64,000 nucleotides of DNA from Hydrogenovibrio kuenenii DSM 12350 (lineage in GTDB: Bacteria; Pseudomonadota; Gammaproteobacteria; Thiomicrospirales; Thiomicrospiraceae). Shown here piece after piece: positions 56,808 through 64,000 of the stretch (position 1 is the stretch's first letter; the number at the start of each line of letters is the position of its first letter). The stretch spans positions 806,001 to 870,000 of the forward strand of contig NZ_JAGP01000001.1 in NCBI RefSeq assembly GCF_000526715.1, given 5' to 3'. Below the pieces are notes generated by a model. It searched no databases. It was given only the letters and a program-made list of their open reading frames with translations, and was not told the origin of the DNA. Both the position numbers and the translations under genes were made by a program.

Positions 56808-58264
56808 ACCATCAAAACTCGCCTGAATTTCAAGAACCAGTAGTATGGATCGTCGATGACGATGCTTCTATTCGTTGGGTGTTAAACGAAGCACTTGAAG
56901 ACCGTTCTTATGAGGTGCATGCATTTGAGTCGCCTTTGGAAGCTCTTAAGCATATTGAAACAGCGCCACCAACGGTTGTTATTTCGGATGTTCGCATGCC
57001 TGAAATGAGCGGTTTGGAGTTCATGGAAGAAATTCATCTGTTTGATAAGAATATTCCAGTCATTATTATGACTGCCCATGCCGACTTGAGTACTGCAGTA
57101 CGATCGTTACAAAGTAGTGCATTCGAATATTTGCCTAAACCTTTTGAAATCGATGATGCATTGACGGTCATAGACCGTGCCGTTAAACGTCATTTGTCAG
57201 GTGGAAAAAAACCGAGAAAATCCAAAACAACTAAACAGCCATTGAATATCATTGGTTCTGCTCCGGCCATGCAGGAAGTGTTCCGTATCTTGGGGCGCGT
57301 TTCACAGTTGGATGTAACGGTATTGATTAATGGTGAAACGGGAACAGGTAAAGAGTTGGTTGCCAGAGCACTTTATGAGCTTAGTAGCCGGGCAAACCAA
57401 CCCTTTGTTGCCATCAATACTGCCGCTATTCCGCGAGACTTGCTGGAGTCTGAATTGTTTGGGCATGAAAAAGGAGCCTTTACCGGTGCTTTGACCCAAC
57501 GTATGGGGCGCTTTGAAGAAGCTAATGGCGGGACGTTGTTTTTGGATGAAATCGGGGATATGCCGGTAGATTTGCAAACACGTTTATTACGTGTGTTGAA
57601 TGATGGTACTTTTTATCGTGTGGGTGGCAAAACACCGATTAAAACCGATGTGCGTATTATTGCGGCAACTCACCAAAATATGCGTGAACTGGTTAAACAA
57701 GGACGCTTTCGTGAGGATTTACTTTATCGTTTGAATGTTATTCGTATAAAAGTGCCCGCTTTGCGTGAACGCCGCGATGACATTATTCCGATTTTGCGTT
57801 ACTACTTGTCTGAAGAAGCGAAAATTTACGGGCTAGAAGAAAAGCAATTGAGTCGCCCTGTTGAAAAGTATTTGGAAAATTTACCTTGGCCGGGTAATGT
57901 TCGTCAGATTCGCAGTTTGTGTACTTGGTTAACTATAATGGCACCGGATAAAACGGTTCATATGGAAGACCTGCCTTTGGAATTAAAATCAGGTACCGTC
58001 ACAGATGATACTGTTGCGGGAAGCTCGGGTACCGATGATTGGGAAACGCCATTACAACATTGGGCGGAAGCATTCCTAGCATCAGGGAAAAGTGGTTTGC
58101 ATACTGAAGCCGAACCTTTGTTTGAGAAGGTTTTGATTGACGTTGCTATGCGTGCCAGCATGAACCATCGTCAGAAAGCAGCACAGTTGCTAGGATGGGG
58201 TCGTAACACACTCACTAGAAAAACACAGGCTTTAGAAGAGCGTGATGCTTCGACTTCTGAATAG
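56804..58264 (+). CDS. ntrC: Nitrogen regulation response regulator NtrC (GlnG)
   Basis: A sigma-54 activator of 486 residues. The receiver domain has phosphoacceptor D62 (VISDVRMPEMSG). In the AAA+ domain, Walker A GETGTGKE is at about 177-184, the sigma-54 contact loop GAFTGA at about 225-230, and GGTLFLDEIGDMP is present. The C-terminal Fis-type helix-turn-helix (HRQKAAQLLGWGRNTLTRK) ends it. A MITE has inserted directly behind the stop codon, so the terminator is now separated from the gene or replaced. Confidence 0.95.
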   Translation: MNHQNSPEFQEPVVWIVDDDASIRWVLNEALEDRSYEVHAFESPLEALKHIETAPPTVVISDVRMPEMSGLEFMEEIHLFDKNIPVIIMTAHADLSTAVRSLQSSAFEYLPKPFEIDDALTVIDRAVKRHLSGGKKPRKSKTTKQPLNIIGSAPAMQEVFRILGRVSQLDVTVLINGETGTGKELVARALYELSSRANQPFVAINTAAIPRDLLESELFGHEKGAFTGALTQRMGRFEEANGGTLFLDEIGDMPVDLQTRLLRVLNDGTFYRVGGKTPIKTDVRIIAATHQNMRELVKQGRFREDLLYRLNVIRIKVPALRERRDDIIPILRYYLSEEAKIYGLEEKQLSRPVEKYLENLPWPGNVRQIRSLCTWLTIMAPDKTVHMEDLPLELKSGTVTDDTVAGSSGTDDWETPLQHWAEAFLASGKSGLHTEAEPLFEKVLIDVAMRASMNHRQKAAQLLGWGRNTLTRKTQALEERDASTSE

Positions 58265-58267
58265 TAT

Positions 58268-58427
58268 GAGGCCTTTGCACGAGATGGGGTCACGGATAAA
58301 AAAGGTTAAAATTTTGCATTTCAGCGTTAAAAAACTTGCCAATAGCTAGCTATTGACGGTGTTTTCTGCCTTGAACTGCAAAATTTTCTCACTTTTTTAC
58401 CTCGCACCCCACTCATGCAAAGGTCTC
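58268..58427. mobile_element. 160-bp palindromic MITE with 5-bp target duplication
   Basis: The ends GAGGCCTTTGCACGAG and CTCATGCAAAGGTCTC are imperfect terminal inverted repeats. The whole element folds as one long imperfect palindrome around CAATAGCTAGCTATTG (58340-58355). AGTAT flanks it on both sides (58263-58267 and 58428-58432). It has no coding capacity. The GAGACCTTTGCA end resembles, from memory, termini of IS5-like elements. Confidence 0.82.
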
Positions 58428-58461
58428 AGTATGTTTTTTATTCACTGAGTGGCAAACTGAT

Positions 58462-59238
58462 TTGTTAAAAGAATTTTTTCAACTCTACACCACACCCACT
58501 TTTGCGCCTTGGGTGCGAAAGATGGGTTTTCTTTATGAAGCCATTGCCATGGACAGCCGTTATAGCCGTTGTCAGCAGCAATGGCAATTTCACTTTGATC
58601 AATGTCGACAAGCGATCTTGCAGGCAGCATCTCAATGTCAGCAAAAGCGTTCAATTTTGATTGTTGGGGCGGGCTCTCTCCGAGATATACCCTTAGAAAA
58701 GTTATCAAAAGAATTTTCCTCTGTTTATCTTGTTGATTTGGTTTTTTTGCGTGATGCGAGAAAACAAGCGTCTCATTTTCAAAATATTCATCTAATTGAA
58801 GCGGATGTGACGGGGTGTTTAGCTCAGGTTTACCAAGGAAAAGCCGATTGTGATAAAGATTTCAGTTGGATGGATGGGGTTAATGATATTGACTGTGTGG
58901 TTTCATTGAACTTAACAACACAATTGCCTTTGATTCCTGTGAGTTGGATGATGAAAAAATTTAACATGCAGGAAAAAGAAGCGGGTGTCTTTGGAAAGAA
59001 AATGACGGAATCACATTTAAATTGGCTTAATGCACAGCCAGGTGTTAAGTGTTTGATTTCTGATCGTTGGATTACCGAATATGATAAGCAAGGTAATCAG
59101 GTGGATGGATTCGACCCTGCGTGGGATGTTGTATTGCCTGAGTCCGATCTTAGCTGGAACTGGGAAGTCATCCCATCGTCTGAATCAGCAGTAGGAACTT
59201 CTCAAGTCAACCAAGTTGGCGTTTCCATTTTGTCTTGA
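58462..59238 (+). CDS. Rossmann-fold (methyltransferase-like) protein of unknown function
   Basis: The product has 258 residues from a TTG at 58462. The block SILIVGAGSLRDIPLEKLSK at about 65-84 followed by VYLVDLVFLRDAR resembles motif I and the acidic strand end of SAM-binding methyltransferases. VVSLNLTTQLPLIPVSWMM may be the motif IV region. No typical catalytic motif is seen, so the activity is open. It lacks a clear ribosome site, and its promoter side now contains the MITE. Confidence 0.7.
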   Translation: MLKEFFQLYTTPTFAPWVRKMGFLYEAIAMDSRYSRCQQQWQFHFDQCRQAILQAASQCQQKRSILIVGAGSLRDIPLEKLSKEFSSVYLVDLVFLRDARKQASHFQNIHLIEADVTGCLAQVYQGKADCDKDFSWMDGVNDIDCVVSLNLTTQLPLIPVSWMMKKFNMQEKEAGVFGKKMTESHLNWLNAQPGVKCLISDRWITEYDKQGNQVDGFDPAWDVVLPESDLSWNWEVIPSSESAVGTSQVNQVGVSILS

Positions 59239-59403
59239 AGAATCAATAATCTTTGAGAAACTCTTGAAATTTTCTTTTGATAAATGAATCGATTTGTTTG
59301 AAAGCAAATTAAATCAAAGTCTGATTGGAAATATCAGGGTTTTGTATTCTTCAAAATAAAAATAATTGATTAGTCTTTTCACTTATTGGGCTTAAACTGG
59401 CTC

Positions 59404-59417
59404 TTGATTTATATCAA
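59404..59417. promoter_or_regulatory. FNR/Anr box
   Basis: TTGATTTATATCAA matches the FNR consensus TTGAT-N4-ATCAA at every fixed position. It lies 39 bases ahead of the cytochrome c gene start, a place fitting activation under low oxygen. Confidence 0.8.
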
Positions 59418-59456
59418 CTAATAATAATTTTTTAATACAGTGAGAGAGAGGATTCA

Positions 59457-60221
59457 GTGGAAAAAACTTCATGGCTTAATCTGCCTAGTTTGTCGTTTCC
59501 TGTTAAGACCTTGTTTACAGGGTATTTAATGGTGACTGGCTTGGGATTGTTGATGGCGGGCGCACAAATTATGCTAACGCATGGCATGGCAGACGGTAAG
59601 TTTGGTTTGTCGGTTAATGATATTGTTTATAGTTATTATGGTAATCGAACAGGAACGACCCTAGAGGCGAAGCTTAATGGTTCGATGAAAGTAAATGCGC
59701 CACCGCAAGCGAGATTTACCTTAATACAATGGGCTCGAGATGGCGCGCCGAAATCTGAGTGGGAGCCAAAGATTCAACCCATTGTTGATAAGTACTGCGC
59801 TAAATGTCATGGCAAGCTTGCCGGAATTCCTGATATCCCAAAGTATGATGTAATTAAAATATTTGCCAAAGTGGATCATGGTGCATCTGAGACTTCTATG
59901 GTTCGTGTAGCTCATATCCATCTGTTCGGAATTTCCTTTATCTTCTTTTTTGTGGGATTGATCTTTTCCATGACGGTGGGTTGGAATCGTTGGGTAAAAG
60001 GAACGCTCATTTTTATTCCGTTTGCTTTCTTGGTGGTGGATGTGGCGTCTTGGTGGTTAACTAAGTGGAACCCTGAGTTTGCATGGCTGGTTATTATTGG
60101 AGGGTTTGGTTATAGCCTGGCATCCAGTATTATGATTTTCACATCACTGTATCAGATGTGGATTATGCCTTGGCGAGGGAAGTCTTCTGATGAGAATACT
60201 TGGCATGTTGATGCTGCGTAA
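59457..60221 (+). CDS. Membrane-bound monohaem cytochrome c-like protein
   Basis: The product has 254 residues from a GTG behind GAGAGAGGA. Membrane helices lie near 17-40, 153-174, 182-202 and 209-233. One c-type haem site, C114-A-K-C117-H118, sits in the loop between the first and second helices, which must be periplasmic. Histidines 153 and 155 (VAHIHLFG) at the start of helix 2 could be extra ligands. I do not recognise the family with certainty. The upstream FNR box points to micro-oxic or anaerobic electron transfer. Confidence 0.82.
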   Translation: MEKTSWLNLPSLSFPVKTLFTGYLMVTGLGLLMAGAQIMLTHGMADGKFGLSVNDIVYSYYGNRTGTTLEAKLNGSMKVNAPPQARFTLIQWARDGAPKSEWEPKIQPIVDKYCAKCHGKLAGIPDIPKYDVIKIFAKVDHGASETSMVRVAHIHLFGISFIFFFVGLIFSMTVGWNRWVKGTLIFIPFAFLVVDVASWWLTKWNPEFAWLVIIGGFGYSLASSIMIFTSLYQMWIMPWRGKSSDENTWHVDAA

Positions 60222-60266
60222 TAAGGCTACATAAGGTTTGTTAGCCCTGTCTATCATGCTTTATTA

Positions 60267-60317
60267 AAATCTACCATGCTGTGGGGGTATGTGAAAATAC
60301 CCAGCCTGGCAGATTTT
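60267..60317. repeat. Inverted pair of the 18-nt repeat, one copy diverged
   Basis: AAAATCTACCATGCTGTGGG (60267-60286) faces the exact CCCAGCCTGGCAGATTTT (60300-60317). Together with GGTAT/ATACC they form an extended hairpin behind the cytochrome gene. Confidence 0.82.
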
Positions 60318-60400
60318 AATTTTCTAACTACTCATGCTGAAATCAAAAAAAGCTTAAGAAGTAATTTTGATTTTGGAATGAGATTGGAAAGTAAGCTATA

Positions 60401-60428
60401 AAAAAGCCCGCATAAGCGGGCTTTTTTT
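60401..60428. terminator. Bidirectional terminator
   Basis: AAAAAGCCCGC/GCGGGCTTTTT (60401-60411 with 60416-60426) with T-runs both ways. It lies between the cytochrome gene and the convergent PII gene. Confidence 0.92.
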
Positions 60429-60444
60429 GTTCGTAAGCAGTTTT

Positions 60445-60786
<342 letters not shown>

Positions 60787-60836
60787 TCAGAATCCTTTTG
60801 AGTAAATTTCGGTTTCAATACTATTGTCATATTTTC

Positions 60837-61706
60837 TTAAAAAATAGATTTTGAATAGTTTGCCAGATGTTGTCCCATTTTAACAGGCGTATTTTCGGGA
60901 ATTTTGCCCAAATCAGGCATTTGGCCTTCTGGCGTTAACAAAACGACAGTTGAACCCATGTTGAATCGACCGATTTCTTCACCTTTTGCAAAAGAGATAA
61001 GTTTATCCGAATAATCCCAATGCTCAATTGTTGGGCGATAGTCAGGTGTAATTTTCCCCTGCCAAACCGTTTCCATGCTGCCCACGAAAATTGCACCGAC
61101 CATAATCAAACAAAATGGACCGTGTCCATTTTCAAAACGCAGTACTAAGCGTTCGTTTCTGGCAAATAATCCTTCTACCGTACGAACAGTGGATGGATTA
61201 ACTGCAAATAAATCGCCTGGTACATAAGTCATAGATTGTAGAGTGGCGTTAGTTGGGCAGTGGATACGGTGGTAATCTTTAGGTGAAAGATAGATGACAG
61301 CAGAATCGCCGTTTTGGAATTGTTTGGCATATTCTATGTCGCCACCAACTAAAGCTTCTAACGTGTATTCATGGCATTTTGCTTGCACCAAACGGTTACC
61401 GTTAACTGGCATGGATTGGCTAACGAGGCCGTCGACTGGGCTACACCAAGCATCGGCGGTCGTATCTATTGGGCGAGCGCTTGGTTTGAGTGCACGGGTA
61501 AAGAAAGCATTAAAGTTAGCATAGTAGTCCAAGTCTTCATACTCGGCTTCTTCGACATTAATGTTGAATGCCTTAATCATTAGTTTAGTGATGTTGGTTT
61601 TGATCCAAGGCTGTTCAATTTGCATAAACCAATGCATGGCTTTGGAGGCTAAATGTTGCGGCAAAATATATTGCGGTGAGACTTTAATAAAATCGATTAA
61701 ACTCAT
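60837..61706 (-). CDS. psd: Phosphatidylserine decarboxylase proenzyme
   Basis: An inner-membrane pyruvoyl enzyme that makes phosphatidylethanolamine. Of its 289 residues, the self-cleaving site is MGSTVVLL, with S252 becoming the pyruvoyl group. The catalytic His and Asp lie in KDYHRIHCP and [25 protein letters not shown] is typical of the bacterial type. It is divergent from argG. Confidence 0.95.
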   Translation of the reverse strand: MSLIDFIKVSPQYILPQHLASKAMHWFMQIEQPWIKTNITKLMIKAFNINVEEAEYEDLDYYANFNAFFTRALKPSARPIDTTADAWCSPVDGLVSQSMPVNGNRLVQAKCHEYTLEALVGGDIEYAKQFQNGDSAVIYLSPKDYHRIHCPTNATLQSMTYVPGDLFAVNPSTVRTVEGLFARNERLVLRFENGHGPFCLIMVGAIFVGSMETVWQGKITPDYRPTIEHWDYSDKLISFAKGEEIGRFNMGSTVVLLTPEGQMPDLGKIPENTPVKMGQHLANYSKSIF

Positions 61707-61736
61707 TTGTTATCTTTGCTTTATGTGGCTAGGTTG

Positions 61737-61767
61737 TTGAGAAAGTAAACTGATTTTAATGTATAAT
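61737..61767 (+). promoter_or_regulatory. Candidate argG promoter
   Basis: TATAAT (61762-61767) followed by TCGCGCG, with TTGAGA (61737-61742) 19 bases upstream, lies 39 bases ahead of argG. The spacing is long. No clear ArgR box is seen. Confidence 0.45.
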
Positions 61768-61806
61768 TCGCGCGTTTAACAGCTATAGATTTCAGGGGAA
61801 AACAAA

Positions 61807-63018
61807 ATGTCGCAAGTTAAAAAAGTGGTTTTAGCTTATTCAGGTGGTTTGGATACGTCAATTATCGCTAAGTGGTTACAAGATGAGTATCAGTGTGAAG
61901 TTGTTACTTTTACCGCTGATATTGGGCAAGGAGAGGAGGTTGAGCCTGCTCGTGCCAAAGCTGAAGCGATGGGTATCAAAGAAATCTACATTGAAGATTT
62001 GCGTGAAGAATTCGCAAGTGATTTTGTTTTCCCAATGATGCGTGCCAATGCCATTTATGAAGGTGAGTACCGTTTAGGAACTTCGATTGCACGTCCTTTG
62101 ATTTCAAAACGTTTGGTAGAAATTGCTCAGGAAACAGGTGCGGATGCCATCTCTCATGGTGCAACGGGTAAAGGAAACGACCAAGTACGTTTTGAGCTAA
62201 ATGCTTATGCATTAATGCCGGATGTTAAGGTCATCGCACCTTGGCGTGAATGGGATTTGTTATCTCGCGAAAAGTTGATGGCTTACGCTGAGAAACACAA
62301 CATTTCGATTGAAAAGAAAAAAGGCAAGAAGTCTCCTTATTCAATGGATGCAAACCTACTTCATATTTCTTATGAAGGTGGCATCATCGAAAACCCTGAA
62401 AATGAACCAGAAGAAGATATGTGGTTGTGGACGGTTTCGCCAGAAAGTGCGCCTGATGAACCAACTTATCTGAATATCGAATTCGAAAAAGGTGACATCG
62501 TCGCAATCAATGGTGAAAAAATGTCACCAGCAACGGTAATGGAATATTTGAACAAAGTTGGTGGTGAAAACGGTATCGGTCGCGATGACATCGTTGAAAA
62601 CCGTTTTGTTGGTATGAAAGCACGTGGTTGCTATGAAACACCAGCTGGAACCATTATGTTGAAAGCACACCGAGCAATGGAGTCTTTGACACTGGATCGT
62701 AATGCCGCGCATTTGAAAGATGAATTGATGCCTAAATATGCAGAGATGATTTATAACGGTTTCTGGTTTGCACCAGAGCGTGAAATGCTACAAGCATTGA
62801 TCGATCAGTCGCAAACTTATGTGACTGGTGAAGTGCGTTTGAAGCTTTATAAAGGTAATGTGATTATCGTCGGACGCAGCTCTGAATACAGCTTGTTTGA
62901 TGAAGCGATTGCGACCTTTGAAGAAGATGGTGGTGCTTATAACCATAAAGACGCAGAAGGCTTTATTAAGCTGAATGCACTACGTTTGAAAACGGCTGCC
63001 AAAAGACGTTCAAAATAA
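61807..63018 (+). CDS. argG: Argininosuccinate synthase
   Basis: It condenses citrulline and aspartate with ATP in arginine synthesis. The 403-residue length matches the shorter bacterial type. The PP-loop-like [11 protein letters not shown] is at 9-19. [15 protein letters not shown] and [21 protein letters not shown] are family signatures. It is a single gene with its own promoter and terminator. Confidence 0.97.
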   Translation: MSQVKKVVLAYSGGLDTSIIAKWLQDEYQCEVVTFTADIGQGEEVEPARAKAEAMGIKEIYIEDLREEFASDFVFPMMRANAIYEGEYRLGTSIARPLISKRLVEIAQETGADAISHGATGKGNDQVRFELNAYALMPDVKVIAPWREWDLLSREKLMAYAEKHNISIEKKKGKKSPYSMDANLLHISYEGGIIENPENEPEEDMWLWTVSPESAPDEPTYLNIEFEKGDIVAINGEKMSPATVMEYLNKVGGENGIGRDDIVENRFVGMKARGCYETPAGTIMLKAHRAMESLTLDRNAAHLKDELMPKYAEMIYNGFWFAPEREMLQALIDQSQTYVTGEVRLKLYKGNVIIVGRSSEYSLFDEAIATFEEDGGAYNHKDAEGFIKLNALRLKTAAKRRSK

Positions 63019-63032
63019 TTGTAATGATTGCG

Positions 63033-63075
63033 AAACCGCTCAGTTAAATCCGACAGGGTTTTGAGCGGTTTTTTT
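63033..63075 (+). terminator. Rho-independent terminator of argG
   Basis: AAACCGCTCA/TGAGCGGTTT (63033-63042 with 63062-63071) with a 19-base loop and seven T residues lies 15 bases after the stop. Confidence 0.88.
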
Positions 63076-63096
63076 GTATAAACTTTTCGGATTTTG

Positions 63097-63582
63097 ATGA
63101 TGCGCACACCTAGCTTTGAAGACTTACTGAAACACCCCATTCTGTTTTTGGGGTTTGGGCTGGGATCAGGTCTTTCGCCCAAAGCGCCCGGAACCGTTGG
63201 CACTCTGTTTGGCGGGGTGATTTTTTTACCGCTATTGCTGTGGAATCCTCCTTTAGCATGGGTTTTGACGCTTGTAGGTCTAGTCTTCGGTAGTCGTATT
63301 TGCGGCCAATCAGCGGATTGGTCAGGCGTGCATGACCACGGTGGTATTGTATGGGATGAGTTTGTTGCGATCTGGTTGGTTTTGCTGTGTTTGCCTCAAC
63401 AAACATGGTTCTATTGGCTGTTTGCGTTTGTCGCGTTTCGTTTTTTCGATATTATCAAGCCTTGGCCTATCGGCTGGGTGGACAAACGTGTGCAAGGCGG
63501 CTTTGGCATTATGCTGGATGACATAATTGCTGCTTGTTACAGCATAATGATTATTTGGGGTGCTTCCGCTAGTTTTTTGTAG
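63097..63582 (+). CDS. pgpA: Phosphatidylglycerophosphatase A
   Basis: A membrane lipid phosphatase that forms phosphatidylglycerol. It has about 161 residues starting at one of two adjacent ATG codons (63097 or 63100). The family blocks GSGLSPKAPGTVGTL, DHGGIVWDEFVAIW and FRFFDIIKPWPIGW contain the metal-binding acidic residues. Four hydrophobic helices are present. Together with psd nearby it serves phospholipid synthesis, though they are not one operon. Confidence 0.94.
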   Translation: MMRTPSFEDLLKHPILFLGFGLGSGLSPKAPGTVGTLFGGVIFLPLLLWNPPLAWVLTLVGLVFGSRICGQSADWSGVHDHGGIVWDEFVAIWLVLLCLPQQTWFYWLFAFVAFRFFDIIKPWPIGWVDKRVQGGFGIMLDDIIAACYSIMIIWGASASFL

Positions 63583-63652
63583 GCGGATAAGAGATAATTC
63601 TGAAAATATGAAAAAAGAAAATATAAGACAATTCTAGGTTGGAGAAGTAAAA

Positions 63653-63949
63653 ATGTTCATTTCGTGTGAAGATGCAAAAAAACTCATTAAAGAAAAAAAT
63701 GCACAATTTGTTGATGTAAGAACGCCAGAAGAATTTTCAATGAGCAAATTACCTGGTGCGGTAAACATTCCTTTACAAGATATTGATCAAGTCGGTAACA
63801 GTATGTTGGATAAAGATATGCCTGTTGTTGTTTTTTGTCGTTCTGGTCAACGTTCTCACATGGCAATGCAAATTTTATTGTCATTAGGCTTTGACGAAGT
63901 CTATAACATGGGCCCTTACCAAGCTTGGTATCAATGTCCTGATCTTTAA
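63653..63949 (+). CDS. Single-domain rhodanese (PspE/GlpE type)
   Basis: The 98 residues form one rhodanese domain. VDVRTPEEFSMSKLPGAVNIP and the active-site loop C62-R-S-G-Q-R-S are complete, so sulfur transfer through a Cys persulfide is likely. No signal peptide, so cytosolic. A GGAGAAG ribosome site precedes the ATG. The specific sulfur acceptor is unknown. Confidence 0.92.
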   Translation: MFISCEDAKKLIKEKNAQFVDVRTPEEFSMSKLPGAVNIPLQDIDQVGNSMLDKDMPVVVFCRSGQRSHMAMQILLSLGFDEVYNMGPYQAWYQCPDL

Positions 63950-64000
63950 GCAAAGCGTTAGCCACAGAACTTTAAAGTTTATTGTGCTATTGTTTACCAA

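Overview
The window reads as chromosome of a moderately AT-rich gammaproteobacterium. Gene orders typical of that class support this: trxB-ftsK-lolA-rarA-crcB, aspS...ruvCAB-tolQRAB-pal-cpoB-queC-tRNA-Lys, and ntrBC. The mixture of c-di-GMP genes, a glucosylglycerate pathway, a membrane cytochrome c and a small conserved protein that I recall from sulfur oxidisers suggests a marine sulfur-oxidising relative of Thiomicrospira/Hydrogenovibrio. That placement is inference from gene content; there is no rRNA gene here to test it.

Layout. 0-3 kb: small membrane protein, NIF3-like domain protein, a possible small RNA, a periplasmic FKBP prolyl isomerase and thioredoxin reductase. 3.2-8.3 kb: ftsK, lolA, rarA, crcB. 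8.3-13.3 kb: a glycine cleavage operon (gcvT, gcvH, one-piece gcvP) ending in a GcvR-like ACT protein, followed by serS, tRNA-Ser(TGA) and tRNA-Arg(ACG). 15.1-17.8 kb: a 2.65-kb AT-rich insert bounded by a 19-bp repeat of the tRNA-Arg 3' end. It carries two unfamiliar genes, one a likely PD-(D/E)xK nuclease and the other a single-pass membrane protein. 17.9-23.3 kb: PAS-GGDEF cyclase, ThpR, an ANTAR regulator, an EAL protein and a membrane protein that share a Cache-like domain. 23.3-27.2 kb: synthase, phosphatase and phosphorylase, probably for glucosylglycerate. 27.7-31.7 kb: a YeeN-type YebC protein, a patatin/beta-barrel protein and an SDR. 31.9-44.4 kb: DUF502 protein, aspS, nadA, ruvC, ruvA, ruvB, the Tol-Pal operon, queC and two identical tRNA-Lys genes.

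44.6-53.7 kb holds a type I secretion operon: ABC exporter, HlyD adaptor, an unknown four-helix membrane protein, and a giant RTX substrate made of very recent tandem repeats. The RTX gene is split by a frameshift at an 8-G tract near its start, which makes it a candidate ON/OFF switch. 53.8-64 kb: a ketopantoate-reductase-like protein, a DtxR-type regulator, NtrB/NtrC, a 160-bp MITE with 5-bp target duplication directly behind the ntrC stop codon, a Rossmann-fold protein, an FNR-box-controlled membrane cytochrome c, a PII protein, psd, argG, pgpA and a rhodanese.

An 18-nt motif, AAAATCTGCCAGGCTGGG, recurs through the window. It occurs singly, as inverted pairs between genes, and inside the thpR coding sequence (near-exact in rarA). 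It is either a REP-like repeat or an uptake-signal-like sequence. The most novel candidates are the tRNA-Arg island pair, the poly-G-gated RTX system with its Asp-Pro repeats and self-processing-like module, and this repeat family.
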